From assembly GCA_039000515.1 (NCBI GenBank), contig JBCFYV010001001.1:1003830-1067829 (forward strand): a DNA stretch of 64,000 nt, read 5' to 3'. This document shows, piece by piece, positions 33,280 through 46,182 of the stretch. The stretch comes from Timema cristinae. Lineage: Eukaryota > Arthropoda > Insecta > Phasmatodea > Timematidae. The translations under genes and the position numbers were made by a program. Each line of letters starts with the position of its first letter. Position 1 is the first letter of the stretch. The notes beneath the pieces were generated by a model that ran no database searches, was not told the DNA's origin, and saw nothing but the letters and a program-made list of their open reading frames with translations.

Positions 33280-33546
33280 CAGGTGACCTGGTGGTCTAGG
33301 GGTAAGGTGTCAGACTTCTATGCTGGCGGCCGGGGTTTAATCCTCGGTCCCGGCACAGATTTATCTGATTTCCAAACCCTTCCTTCACCTCTGACAAGAC
33401 ATCTTGTGAATGTGGGGAATGCCAGGCCTCCACCGTGGTTCGGATTCCACGTTAAACTGTAGGTCCTCCATTTCATCTCACAATCACCCTTCCATTACAC
33501 ATTAGCGTAAGAGCGTACAACCCGAACGGGTAGTAAGACGCGGTGC

Positions 33547-33579
<33 letters not shown>
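33280..33579 (+). mobile_element. SINE, family A, full length, segment 2
   Basis: Equivalent of 13316-13615, with duplications at 33269-33279 and 33580-33590. Confidence 0.85.
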
Positions 33580-33580
<1 letters not shown>

Positions 33581-34402
33581 TTATTTAAATACCATCGATA
33601 TTTTATCAATCCGTAAATGTATCCAACCAACAGTTGTCAAACCTAGAAGATGATGCAGGCAATTAACTTTGTATCCTCTTTGCTTGTATGGTTTTAAAAT
33701 ACGCATAACAGGTGATTTGGAGAGGTTCTTTGACAAGGAGGGAAAAACAGTTTTTCCCAATAAATTATTTTCATAACTTATTAATTTTCAATTTCCTACA
33801 TTTTTGTCGCCCTTCAAAACTTGTCGCCCCGTGCAAATGCACTGGCTACACCGTCGATAAAGCCGGCCCTGACTAAGACCTTAGCACAGAGGCCGCCTTT
33901 TTTTGTATTCCGCTGGCAACCCGTCCGAGTATCTCGGTTATTTACCACTTAAAAGTATCCTGTCTGAAGGTAACTTATCAAACACACGACGACCGGAATA
34001 ATTTAGTTTCAATTGATGAAAACTGTTTTGCGCGTTCTCTGAATGTGTTCAGAGTTCGTCTCAACACACCATCTCGCACTCTCCACAATAATGCGGGCGC
34101 ATTCCCTTTATAAGTTACACCTAATCCCTAACAAAACCCATTAGATCAAGTCATTATCCCGCCCTCCCTCACCGCTCAAGGTCGTAGAAAGCTAATTTAT
34201 TTAGGGGGGTTCCGCTAGAAAATGTTGCTACATCTTTACAGTTTAGCCATTTAAAGTTTGTGTACCTACCCCTTAGGGGGGACACCCATCAAATTCCAGG
34301 GGACTCCAGAACCCGTCAATTCTATGCTCTTGCCTTCCTCCTCGCGTTGGATCTACTAGTTTATAATACTTTTTTCCTTCTTCGGAGACCCGCGTCTGTG
34401 TT

Positions 34403-34618
34403 CACATAGGCTAAGGCGCTAGCCTCGCCTGGTCTGGTTTGACGCTGACGAGGTCAGGGTTATAATCCTGGATGGGTATAATGAGGGACTTTTTATTTTG
34501 TTGGCGCTCCACCCTTTCCTCCACGCATATGTGGATGCACTTACTCTAAATTATTATTCTCATTTCTTACTACCCCATTATTGTAATTATTAAAGTGCGG
34601 ACATCCCAGCTGTGATGG
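34403..34618 (+). mobile_element. SINE, family C, segment 2
   Basis: Equivalent of 14440-14655. Confidence 0.55.
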
Positions 34619-34654
34619 ACATTATATATATTAGAAAAACTTGGTGAAGACGAT

Positions 34655-34726
34655 TCCTGGATAGCTCAGTGGTAGACCATTGGCGTGCCAAGCCAAAGAT
34701 CCCAGGTTATAATCTCTTGTTCAAGG
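34655..34726 (+). pseudogene. tRNA-Gly(GCC)-like pseudogene, segment 2
   Basis: Equivalent of 14692-14763, same anticodon arm. Confidence 0.5.
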
Positions 34727-34797
34727 GTTATTTTTCAACTATGTTTAATTTAGTTGAAAGATCTATCCAGAGACGGCCGTATCTGTAACCAAAGCTA

Positions 34798-35011
34798 CAG
34801 TAGCCCCATGGCTTCTTTGGTACTGACTGACAGTTTTGTAAAGCTACCAGACCAAATTATGTAGCCTTACGCATAACCATGTGATCTGCAAAAACATGGG
34901 TTTAGCAGCTGTCACTTCTGACGGTCAAAATGTAGATATATACCTAAATGTTGACTGTCAGAAGTCAGCTGTGAGCTGTCAGTCAGCACCAAAGAAGCCT
35001 TGGGGCTACTG
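34798..35011. mobile_element. Tc1/mariner-like foldback MITE, shortened, segment 2
   Basis: Equivalent of 14835-15062 but 14 bases shorter. The left arm has lost its inner half (after GACTGACAG), so the arms are less symmetrical. A SINE has inserted at its right end (35019). Confidence 0.75.
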
Positions 35012-35018
35012 TAGGCTA

Positions 35019-35293
35019 GGTGACCTGGTGGTCTAGGGGTAAGGTGTCAGACTTCTGTGCTGACGGCGGGTTCAATCCTCGGTCCCGGCAAATATTTATC
35101 TGATTACCAAACCCTTCCTTCACCTCTGACAAGACATCTTGTGAATGTGGGGAATGCCAGGCCTCCACCGTGGTTCGGATTCCACGTTAAACTGTAGGTC
35201 CTCCATTTCATCTCACAATCACCCTACCATTACACATTAGCGTAAGTGCGTATAACCCGAATGGGTAGTAAGACGCGGTGCTAATAATAATAA
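35019..35293 (+). mobile_element. SINE, family A, insertion present only in segment 2
   Basis: A complete family A SINE of 275 bases with a short (ATA)n tail. It is flanked by the duplication tactgtaggcta at 35007-35018 and 35294-35305. Segments 1 (15058-15067) and 3 (53062-53071) have a single uninterrupted ctgtaggcta at this place. This fixes the element's exact 5' end (GGTGACCTGG) and shows a recent insertion. Its head has a short deletion between the A and B boxes. Confidence 0.93.
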
Positions 35294-35833
35294 TACTGTA
35301 GGCTAATTCCTACTATGGTAACGAGCTGGGTTGAAACTTCACGTTAGCTCCTACACTAACTGAAAAATAACCGAACAGATGTCGACAAAGTTGTTGTGCC
35401 ATGAATCATGCCAGATAAGCGAAATCAGAAATACTTCCTGAGTAATCGATTGTTTCACTAAGAGTGGGGTAGAGTTGCGAACAGAGTCCAATTTTCAAAG
35501 AAAGCGTCTTATAGAAAATATACACTTTTTCTTTAAGTTCAACATTTATAACATATTACTGTTTTATAGTTGTTTTTACAGGTTTTGATATGACATGACT
35601 TGACGTATGAATACATGAAAATATACCCCAATTTTCTTACATATTTGACTGCTAAAAAAAGTCACTAATTTTTTCTCTCGAATTAATACGTCAAGTCATG
35701 TGATGTAGCTGTCATTTTTGATAAATATTATCTTTAGGCCTAACTATAAAATAGCACTAATAACATAGTGTGACATGTTATCATTGTTAACCGCAAAAAA
35801 TATGTTCATTCGTAAAACAATCTAGGTATAGAT

Positions 35834-36296
35834 CACTGGTTCCCAAACTTTTCCGATCCACCGCCCCCTTGTTTACATAACTCATCCCATATGCTCTCTA
35901 CACTATTCAAATCATTATTTAGAATAGCGGTTTTAATGACCCAATGAGGAGGAAAATAACTCGATACAACTCATAACGGTAACATTTAATGATCAATTTA
36001 TTCCAAATCAAATTCAAGTTCTTCTAGTTTAATTAGTCAAATAACTAAACAATATTGGTTAAATTTCTCCAGTGGCAACAACTTTTTAAAGTCTGATAGT
36101 TACATAACGAATATATTAGCTACCACATTTAATAATTATCTCACTATTCAGTAATTTCTTAATGCGATGAATGAGCTTGGTGAAGTGATAAAATTTCTCC
36201 AATGTCTGATTTAAAGTCACTTAGCAGGAATCTAAGATCACACCTCTGGCGCCCTCTTGTCTCCTAACACCCTTCTAAGCCCACGTTGGCAACCCA
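35834..36296 (+). mobile_element. hAT-type nonautonomous element, segment 2
   Basis: Equivalent of 15598-16060. Confidence 0.6.
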
Positions 36297-36371
36297 TCTA
36301 GTAACTTTTCTTGCTGCCAAATAAGGTGTTAGGTAGGCCTATCTAAGAGATGGACTCTACATGAACTAAGG

Positions 36372-37036
36372 CAGGGGTCTCCAAACTACGGTTCATGTGC
36401 CACATCCGGCCCACCATAAAATGATATCCGGCCCGTTCCAAGATTTTATCAAAAAACAAATTAATTGTTTATCTTTGATATTTCTTAACCACGCAATATA
36501 TTTGACTTGTCCAATTCCTATCCACACGTGTGTTACCCCCCACGACACCAAGCCAGAGCTGTCGGAATTGCAAACCCTCATTTTCAGTCGCAGGTGCCAT
36601 TCCTTATACCTACAAAAGAATGGCTTGACTGAGACGATTTTATGCAGTTCCAAGTCTCCCGGCAGAAGGTTATAAAAGGAAAGTCCCGAAAGATGTTATC
36701 TAATTTAAAAAAATAAGTAATTATATTGACTAATTATTATAAATATAAATTATTACATACAAATTGATTCATTTCTCGCAGAGAAGAATCAACGTCAATC
36801 AATTTTATCAAACAATGATTGGCTTTGGAAAGTGGCATTTTTTACAGACGTGACCGGCCATATGACTTGAATCTAAATTTGCTTATTGAAACAAATTTGA
36901 TTTATGATCTATTTGTGAATGTCAAGGCAAAAATAATGCTACTTGAAGAACAGGTGAACGTAACTTGAGCCCGCAAAAATGTGTAAAATATACTCGTATT
37001 ATGTGGCCCGCATAGCAAAATGTTTGGAGACCCCTG
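36372..37036 (+). mobile_element. hAT nonautonomous transposon, segment 2
   Basis: Equivalent of 16136-16799, with duplications at 36364-36371 and 37037-37044. Confidence 0.92.
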
Positions 37037-37434
37037 AACTAAGGTGTCATCCATTAACCTGGTAACTCTTTTTTATTACCTTTTTTTACTCCTTTTCTCC
37101 CTTATGTAACACAAAGTAGACACTTTGTATGACTCCTGACCCCTTCAAACTGTGCTACGTAACTTTTGACTCGGATATAATACAACTAAGACTCGTAAGT
37201 TGTCTATAAGTATGTTTACCTACTAACGAGGAAAACAAAACTAATATTATTTTCCCGCCATTAGAATTTAAGTTACATAACATTGGGATGTACCCACCAT
37301 CCTAGCCATGTAACACCATTGTAGACATTAGAGCTCACCACTACTCCCTTCTTTGCTGCGTGACGTGGTTTATGTGTGACCCCTAAACAGTTGCCTTGAT
37401 TCCGCTAAATAGCAGATAGCGTCACGACATTTCT

Positions 37435-37734
37435 GTGATTAAATTAGCGAGTGGTTCGTGGAGTATTTTCACACCGTATTGCCACCTGACGCACATGGCT
37501 TGCCCCATTGTTACCGCATGGCGAATTCACAAAGCTACTCTTTTAGACAAGGACTTCCTGTTGCACCTGCGGTATTATTACGATTTGGTTAAACAGATGC
37601 CGAGCTGGGAAGGAATGTGTTTGAGCGTACTACGGGGAGAAAAAGAATGCTCGAGTTTTGTGGTGATATACGGAGCTGAGCGCGATGCATATTGCACGCA
37701 GGGCAGGCATAGCACGAGAAGTGGTTCCAGCTAG
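37435..37734 (+). pseudogene. Possible piggyBac-like remnant, segment 2
   Basis: Equivalent of 17197-17496 with one residue change (S to P). The second frame (37957-38166) is shifted at its 3' end by a 2-base difference, as expected of a dead sequence. Confidence 0.35.
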
Positions 37735-38409
37735 GAACCACATATTGAAACCAACCCTCAGACAGTTTTCAACGCCGCAAGTGAAATGGCATGGGAATTA
37801 TAGGAGCTTTCTGTTATATTTATATTCCGAGTTAGACTCGGAATTTAATAACTTAGTGTAACTCTACTCTGTTAGTAAATAAAAAGAAAGAAGATGAATT
37901 GGAAATGTGTGTACATAGGAAAAAGAGAAACCGCGTTGAGATAATGTTATCATCGGATGTTCCAGACATGGGTTTTTATGAAATCATGCCGACTGAATAG
38001 AATTCAGTTTGATGAAGTTTATCAACTGATTGAAAATGAAAACACAAGGCAAGAACGCAACGCTGAAAGTGAAGAAAAACTAGCAGTGCTTAAAACTGCG
38101 TGGTCTGTGCAGAGGACACGTGCAAATTGTACGCCTACTACAACCAAAGGCACGCCTGTGCTCTGACCATTGTGCGGTAAACCAACCATAAAAACACTTA
38201 ACACAGATGACATATACTCTGCATCACGTGTTTCTCTGCTGCGCCTGCCCTGTGTGCAATGTGTGGTGGGCTTAAAAAATTAAGGTGGTATTTTAATTAT
38301 ATATTAGTTAGTCTTAATCATTTAGTCAAAACATTTTTTGAAATAGATATTGAGAGTTGCAGCAGATTCGGCTTGGAGACTAATATTTGAGACACTATAT
38401 TTTTTTAAA

Positions 38410-38655
38410 GCTCGTTATACTACCCGTCCGGGCAATGCACATATTTACTAATTAGGTCCTACTATAATAGTTTAAGAATGAAGAAGGTTTAATTTAGATC
38501 AAATGTTTCCGCATTTGCGTGGAGGTAGAATAGAAAACCATTTAGGAAAAAATACCCTCAGTACACCCGACTGGGATTCGAGCCTCGATATTTCCCACAT
38601 CGACATTCCAATATATTGCGAAAGTGATGCTTTAGATCATGCAGCCACCGAAGCA
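38410..38655 (-). mobile_element. SINE, family C, segment 2
   Basis: Equivalent of 18176-18420. Confidence 0.7.
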
Positions 38656-39502
38656 GATTATAGATATTTAAATGTAACAACGCAATCGAGATAACCGAAG
38701 TTTAATTTCTCAAATATGTATCTCTAGTTGCCAATATTTGTTTGAATTTAGTTTCTTTGGCAAATTTTACCAACCATTACCCGCCACCTCCTTCTCTTCC
38801 CTTAACACACTATTTCTGTTTAATAGGCTCTAGATTCCCCCTCCTAAAACCCAACCCTTTCACCTACTTACTATGCCGCAAGACGCCACTTGGGTAAAAT
38901 GTCCATCTCTAGCTCTCTGCAGCCTTTCACAAAGGATATGTCTCCAGTGGAAGTGGTGGCGGCCAACCGAAGATAAAAAAGTAGAAGTATTTATCTATCA
39001 CTCCCTTTCCTTCCTGTTTACAAATTCCGTCGAATGATCTGTGCACATCTCACATATCCATCTTCACTTTAGGATATGGGGTAAAATACAAGCGTCACAT
39101 TAACCTGTGCCCATCATATCACAGTTAAGGCCCTTGGCCCTGTCGAGTGCAAGTCTAAAACCTATTTTGTGGGATGGTGGGCGGAGGGTGAAAGGCGTGG
39201 CGTGGCGTGGCTTCACAACCAACCAAAGTATCCTTCCGCGCCAACGAGAACAGATGGATCATGGAAACCATAGATGGCGCTAGCTACTGGACAGGTCTTC
39301 CGGAAAAATCATACTTTGAAAATATCAGTTTTCTCGAAAACGAGTGAAATGTTTATGTTAATATTTCCAACACCCATTCTAAGATAATGTATCGATGTTT
39401 ATTAATGGTTACGTTTTCTTATTTTTTGTTATGAAGCAGGGAGTTTTCTATTGAAAAATGTCAATTTTATCGATATTTGATCACTGTTAAATTTATATAG
39501 GA

Positions 39503-39707
39503 GGTGTGTATACAACTTAATCAACATGCTTCTAGTCGGTGTGTATACAACTTAATCAACATGCTTTCTAGTCAGTGTGTAGACAACTTAATCAACAGTC
39601 TAGTCGTGTGTATAACTTAATCAACATGCTTCTAGTCAGTGTGTAGACAACTTATTCAACATGCTTCTAGTCGGTGTGTATACAACTTAATCAACATGCT
39701 TCTAGTC
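39503..39707. repeat. 35-bp minisatellite, segment 2
   Basis: Six units, two of them shortened by small deletions relative to 19273-19484. Confidence 0.9.
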
Positions 39708-39920
39708 TTTAACAAACCGTTTCTGAAAAGAAAACTGCAAACAATAAACATTCTTGAAGGTAACCGTTTGTTCCCATGGCTTGCATTTCCACGCCAATTG
39801 AAAAGGGCCAATCGCCTTAAAACTCGGCACTCCCAAAACTCCGACGCCACAGTTAACTTGTCTTAATAGAGGGGACGTGGCATTAGGTTATACATTATTG
39901 GGACCATAAATTGAAACCAA

Positions 39921-40337
39921 GTCATTTGGCCTAAAATAAATCTTTAGCAAAAAAAGATGTTTTTAAGTTCACAAAAATCATTTGGTCCATAATTATTCGA
40001 CCCAAAAATTAGATCCAAAAGTCATTTGGCGTAAAATGAATTTCGAGTAAATTTATTTAATGGTGTTAATTTCACCAAAAATCAGTTGGCTTAAAATCTT
40101 ACTGCACAAAATTTGAAACGAAAAGTCATTTGGCCTAAAATGAATTTCTATATAAAAAAATTAATATGGTTAAGTTAATCAAAAATCAATTGGCCTAAAA
40201 CCGTTTGGCCCAAAAATTGAAACTAAAATTAATTCACCCTAAAATAAATTTCGAGTAAAAAACAAATTATGTTAAATGTGCCATAAATCAGTTGGCCTAA
40301 AGTCATTTGGCCTTCACTTTAGGCCAACATACGTTGG
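39921..40337. repeat. 104-bp satellite built on TCATTTGGCCTAAA
   Basis: About four diverged units of about 104 bases. Each has TCATTTGGCCTAAAATGAATT near its start and a second CAAAAATCAGTTGGCYTAAA in its middle. The right end finishes with an inverted CTTTAGGCCAA. The same core forms the foldback array at 786-994. From 40338 to 41340 nothing is recognised. Confidence 0.8.
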
Positions 40338-41340
40338 TTGTACCCTAAACTGAATTATGATTCCGGATACAATAATTTGTCTTGAATATATAAATTTATG
40401 GATGCGCTTCATCAGATGAGCTTTATTCTCACATTTGATTCGATTAAAAGTTCATTTGAAACGGATTTTTTAAAACTAACAACGCACATTGATTCAATAC
40501 AATCTTAATACTGTCTATACAGTGACGTGTTGCCAAATATTTTCCCAGTCTTTGATATAATACATATTACCGAGATTAAATATTGGCTCAACTCTCAATA
40601 TTTTCTTAAAATAAAATGGTTTTGTTTACTTTTTAATATATTTGGCCTATTACTAACTTATATTTGCGGGTACATTTATTTCTGTCACTTCAGCGTATTT
40701 TATTTTCCTGATTAAAAAAAAAACTATTTCAAGAACTAGGCCCCAATAATAATGGCATGCACAGTTTATAAAAATGTTTTATATTGGCCCAAGAAAAAAA
40801 ACACACACACATGGTGTACACAACTAAATCAACCAAACTGGTGGCAGACTAAAATTTTATTGAATCCTCAATGTTAATATATAATTTCACAAATTCATGT
40901 CTCCTATCTTTTATATTAATATCCCCCCTCCTCATAACCTCACTCCTCTAGGTAAATAAAAACTCGGCTGCTTGTGGGGATTTGGGGAAGTTTATCCGTA
41001 AAAAATCAGATTTAAAATGTAAATTATATTCTTAGATAATAGGTTAACAAGATAAAAATGCTTAGTGAGAAATTAGAATCAAAATTTACTTTAACACAAT
41101 GTGTTTTTTTTTAATTAAAAAATCCTAGCACTTTTAAAACTTGTCGGGATATTTCCTAAATTTGTTTTGGCTACTTCCTATTGGTTGGACAGCTGCTATT
41201 TTCAACAATAAAAGCAAACGCCGATGGTCACACGTCACCGCTTTCAAACAATGCATTTCTCACCTGAACATGTTTTAACTACTTCTCTATCTTCACTCCG
41301 TCACACTTGTTAGCAGAGCACAACTTTTTTATTAGGGCAA

Positions 41341-42372
41341 TTTATTGTATCTTGACGAGGCAGATGTTGGGGGTCACAGCCCCCTTACCATTTTACAATA
41401 TATTGCATCTTGACTAGACAGATGTTGGGGGTCACAGCCCCCTACCATTTTACAATATATTGTATCTTGACTATACAGATGTTGGGGGTCACAACCCCTT
41501 ACCATTTTACAATATATTGTATCTTGACTAGACAGATGTTGGGGGTCACAGCCCCTTACCATTTTACAATATATTGTATCTTGACTAGACAGATGTTGGG
41601 GGTCACAGCCCCCTTACCATTTTACAATATATTGTATCTTGACTAGACAGATGTTGAGGGTCACAACCCCCTTACCATTTTACAATATATTGTACCTTGA
41701 CTAGACAGATGTTGGGGGTCACAGCCCCCTTACCATTTTACAATTTATTGTATCTTGACGAGGCAGATGTTGGGGGTCACAGCCCCTTACCATTTTACAA
41801 TATATTGTACCTTGACTAGACAGATGTTGGGGTCACAGCCCCCTTACCATTTTACAATATATTGTACCTTGACTAGACAGATGTTGGGGTCACAGCCCCC
41901 TTACCATTTTACAATTTATTGTATCTTGACTAGACAGATGTTGGGGTCACAGCCCCCTACCATTTTACAATATATTGTATCTTGACTATACAGATGTTGG
42001 GGGTCACAACCCCCTTACCATTTTACAATATATTGTATCTTGACTAGACAGATGTTGGGGGTCACAGCCCCTTACCATTTTACAATATATTGTATCTTGA
42101 CTAGACAGATGTTGGGGGTCACAACCCCCTTACCATTTTACAATATATTGCATCTTGACTAGACAGATGTTGGGGGTCAGAGCCCCCCTACCATTTTACA
42201 ATATATTGTATCTTGACTAGACAGATGTTGGGGGTCACAACCCCCTTACCATTTTACAATATATTGTATCTTGACTAGACAGATGTTGGGGGTCACAGCC
42301 CCCTTATCATTTTACAATATATTGTATCTTGACTAGACAGATGTTGGGGGTCACAGCCCCCTTACCATTTCA
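41341..42372. repeat. 58-bp minisatellite, 18 units
   Basis: Consensus unit: TGTATCTTGACTAGACAGAT, then GTTGGGGGTCACAGCCCCCT, then TACCATTTTACAATATAT. Each unit holds a G5-TCACAG-C5 hairpin and, across the junction, the perfect 14-base palindrome TACAATATATTGTA. Variants (cgaggcag, ctatacag, GTTGGGGTC) recur in blocks. Segment 3 has only two units. Short ORFs repeating MLGVTAPYHFTIYC are by-products of the repeat. Confidence 0.97.
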
Positions 42373-42705
42373 CACTTAACTGCCACTTTAGGATTGTCAT
42401 GACAAGATCAAGTGAGTGGTTTGTAACGACTGGCTCATATCAGAGAAGCTAGACTTTGATTTCAACCGGCTGCATTTGGCAATAGTTTTCCTTAAATTTG
42501 GTCACCCTTTCTCCAGAAGAATTTTTGTGCTCCCACAGATTGGATATCTTAAAAGATTAGTGCTACCACGGGCGAATAGTAAAAACAAATAGTAATTAAT
42601 AAGCGGTACTGTTGAAATTTGTAATCAATTATACTTTATAGGCACATTTAACATATATAGTTTTTTTTTATAACTACAGTACTTAAAAAATCTATCTTTT
42701 TAGAA

Positions 42706-42957
42706 CTACGTCTTACTACCCGTTCCGGCTATATGGTTATGTAAGCCCTACCAATTACACTAATCGTTCAGGTATTAGGAAGGTTTAACTGAGATGAAGT
42801 GCACCCGCATTTGTGTTGAAGGAGATTGGAAAACCATCTAGGGAAAACCACCCTCAGTGCAACCGACCGGAATTGAACCCCGATATCCTCGTTTCCGGCA
42901 ATCTAGTACAACACGAGAATAGCGCGTTAGACCATGCTGCCACCGAAGCGGGTGTCT
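42706..42957 (-). mobile_element. SINE, family C, complete
   Basis: Minus strand: tail block (CTACGTCTTACTACCCGTTC on +), gcatttgtgttgaaggag, B-box counterpart GGAATTGAACC and A-box end GCGCGTTAGACCATGC. The flank 42373-42705 shows nothing recognisable. Confidence 0.8.
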
Positions 42958-43719
42958 ACATATTAAAGTTCTTTATAATTCTTGCTTCCATTCAGATATA
43001 GTAAAAATTGGAAACAAGATCATAAACCCGAATTAATGAGTTAGTCCATCATTAAAGTATAAACTAGAATTATCTTCCAAGAGTTTGGTAGATGGCTGGT
43101 TGGAAGGGATGTGAAAGGGGGAACTATTGGTACCAAGGATTACTGGCCCAAGATCCAGATTAACAAATTTAAAAACAATTGTAGTAGATTAAATAAAATA
43201 AAACATGAATGATAAGCAATAAAATTCCCTATCCATACTAAAGGCTAGTGGATGTCCAGTCCACAAACTGAGGTTTCCTCCGGAAGAACTTACAGGCATT
43301 TTTCACAATGGTAGGCCTGTTATTAGTTCGGTAAAGTCATGTCATTCGTTTAGAAGTGCTCGTAAGTCTCACGTACGCTATTATTATGTACGTAAATTAA
43401 ATTTGGCACGTGAAGAAAGTCTGGTAGTGAACCAAGCTCAATTTAAATTTAAGTATTTTATCATGGGCGTAATATTTTCAGTGTTAGGCTACGAATTGAT
43501 TTGACTACATTGTTTGTTTTGTAAATGTGACCAACGATTTAAAAAAAATCGTACACATTTAAATCGAGCAGTAATAACATAACTGGTAGGAGGGGGGCTT
43601 TCTCCCCTTGAGAAGTAATTTATGTCCCCCTCTTCCTGATTGGAGTAACCTTGCCCATCTCTACATTTATTTCACTCACCTTTAATATTATCGAATACTA
43701 AGCTGATAAATGGCCTTGT

Positions 43720-43980
43720 ATCAAAGTCCAAATAGCTTCTAGAAGCAGTCGATTTTAAAAACTTTGGCAGGGAAGGACAACTCAAAATAGTAGGGCCTAA
43801 TGAGAGAAAGTTGATTAAAAAAAACAGGTGAAGACCACTCCAAATATAAATTTGCTTGGAAAAAACCGCTTCAAATAGATTATATAATATACATCTAATT
43901 TTTCCAAAAGAGTCCAGACAAAGACCACTCTAATTAGCTCAGAGACATTTACATTCCAAAAAATTTCTGAAGATGGCCCA
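43720..43980. repeat. Diverged approximately 60-bp tandem repeat
   Basis: Several worn units with (g)aagaccactccaaatataaa, then ttgcttggaaaaaaccgctt, cagacaaagaccactc and so on. Read on the minus strand they resemble the 56-bp array at 10751-10961. From 42958 to 43720 the sequence is unassigned. The segment 3 equivalent is 60590-60860. Confidence 0.45.
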
Positions 43981-43997
43981 CTCCAAAATATCTTATA

Positions 43998-44281
43998 TTA
44001 TTATTATTATTATTATTAGCACCGCGTCTTACTACCCGTTCGGGTTATACGCACTTACGCTAATGTGTAATGGTAGGGTGATTGTGAGATGAAATGGAGG
44101 ACATACAGTTTAACGTGGAATCCGAACCACGGTGGAGGCCTGGCATTCCTCACATTCACAAGATGTCTTGTCAGAGGTGAAGGAAGGGTTTGGTAATCAG
44201 ATAAATCTTTGTCGGGACCGAGGATTGAACCCCGGCCGCCAGCACAGAAGTCCGACACCTTACCCCTAGACCGCCAGGTCA
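43998..44281 (-). mobile_element. SINE, family A, full length with 15-base duplication
   Basis: A complete minus-strand element with a tail of about 8 ATT units. The duplication ccaaaatatcttata lies at 43983-43997 and 44282-44296. The head (CGGCCGCCAGCACAGAAGTC on +) and both boxes are intact. Confidence 0.9.
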
Positions 44282-44441
44282 CCAAAATATCTTATAGAGA
44301 GGTATAGTTCTAAACAAATAATTCAGATGAGGGCCACCTCATATGTTTCAAAACATTCAAATACGGCCCCCACACCCTCCCTTTATTTAGCTTGGGGGTC
44401 AAATATCCTCAAAACCCTTTTTTGTATTCTAAGTTAATTTA

Positions 44442-44455
44442 CCCCCCCCCCCCCC
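44442..44455. repeat. Poly-C tract
   Basis: Fourteen C in a row. The segment 3 counterpart (61457-61477) has 14 C, an A and 6 C. Confidence 0.9.
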
Positions 44456-44624
44456 AAAGTTTCTCTTCCACATAAGTCGAGTAAAACAAAGTGAGGAGGG
44501 CCCGTGCTCTGACCCTCGCACCGAGCCCAGTTTGAGTACCTGTCTGGTCTGGGTAAGTGAGAGTTTAGCTATGTTTGTACAAAGTTATATGCAGCCATGT
44601 TTCCTTTAGTACACAGAGCCATAT

Positions 44625-46146
44625 CATTCACTGTATGAAGGCAAGAGAGAAGCGTATAATTCACTGTCTAGAGGCAAGACATGAGACTGTCATGAGACAA
44701 GACACTGTCTGGTGACAAGAGAAGAAAGTAGCGCTCACTGTCTGGTGACAAGAGACGGGAGTAGCGCTCACTGTCTGGTGACAAGAGACGAGAGTAGCGT
44801 TCACTGTCTGGTGACAAGAGAAGAGAGTAGCATTCACTGTCTGGTGACAAGAGACGAGAGTAGCGCTCACTGTCTGGTGACAAGAGACGGGAGTAGTGTT
44901 CACTGTCTGGTGACAAGAGACAGGAGTAGCGTTCACTGTCTGGTGACAAGAGACGGGAGTAGCGCTCACTGTCTGGTGACAAGAGACGAGAGTAGCGCTC
45001 ACTGTCTGATGACAAGAGACAGGAGTAGCGCTCACTGTCTGATGACAAGAGATGGGAGTAGCGTTAACTGTCTGGTGACAAGAGACGGGAGTAGCGCTCA
45101 CTGTCTGGTGACAAGAGATGAGAGTAGTGTTCACTGTCTGGTGACAAGAGACGAGAGTAGCGATCACTGTCTGGTGACAAGAGACGGGAGTAGCGTTCAC
45201 TGTCTGGTGACAAGAGACGAGAGTAGCGCTCACTGTCTGGTGACAAGAGACGGGAGTAGCGCTCACTGTCTGATGACAAGAGATGGGAGTAGCGTTACTG
45301 TCTGGTGACAAGAGACGGAGTAGCGCTCACTGTCTGGTGACAAGAGATGAGAGTAGTGTTCACTGTCTGGTGACAAGAGACAGAGTAGCGCTCACTGTCT
45401 GCTGACAAGAGACGGAGTAGCGTTCACTGTCTGGTGACAAGAGACGAGAGTAGCGCTCACTGTCTGGTGACAAGAGACGGAGTAGTGTTCACTGTCTGGT
45501 GACAAGAGACAGGAGTAGCGCTCACTGTCTGGTGACAAGAGACGAGAGTAGCGTTCACTGTCTGGTGACAAGAGAAGAGAGTAGCATTCACTGTCTGGTG
45601 ACAAGAGACGAGAGTAGCGCTCACTGTCTGGTGACAAGAGACGGGAGCAGCGTTCACTGTCTGGTGACAAGAGACGAGAGTAGCGCTCACTGTCTGTGAC
45701 AAGAGACGGGAGTAGCGTTCACTGTCTGGTGACAAGAGACGGGAGTAGCGCTCACTGTCTGGTGACAAGAGACGAGAGTAGCGCTCACTGTCTGGTGACA
45801 AGAGACGGAGTAGCGCTCACTGTCTGATGACAAGAGATGGGAGTAGCGTTAACTGTCTGGTGACAAGAGACGGGAGTAGCGCTCACTGTCTGGTGACAAG
45901 AGATGAGAGTAGTGTTCACTGTCTGGTGACAAGAGACGAGAGTAGCGTTCACTGTCTGGTGACAAGAGACGAGAGTAGCGCTCATTGTCTGGTGACAAGA
46001 GATGGGAGTAGCGTTCACTGTCTGGTGACAAGAGACGGGAGTAGCGCTCACTGTCTGGTGACAAGAGATGGGAGTAGCGTTCACTGTCTGGTGACAAGAG
46101 ACGGAGTAGACGCTCACTGTCTGGTGACAAGAGACGAGAGTTGCGT
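44625..46146. repeat. 33-bp minisatellite, about 44 units
   Basis: Consensus ACTGTCTGGTGACAAGAGAC then GRGAGTAGCGYTC, with worn units at the left edge. Because 33 is divisible by 3 and the unit lacks stops in several frames, ORFs appear on both strands (LLSPDSERYSR, SCHQTVSATPV and SSAHCLVTRD repeats). Many units have 1-base indels that break these frames. A G/A alternation (acggg, acgag) gives a partial two-unit period. Confidence 0.97.
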
Positions 46147-46182
46147 CTGTAAAAGAGAAACAAAAATAGCGTTCACTCTCTT

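Noticed and set aside
41341..42372. CRISPR-like array
   Set aside because: The units are fully repeated with no unique spacers, there are no cas genes, and the DNA is eukaryotic. It is a minisatellite.
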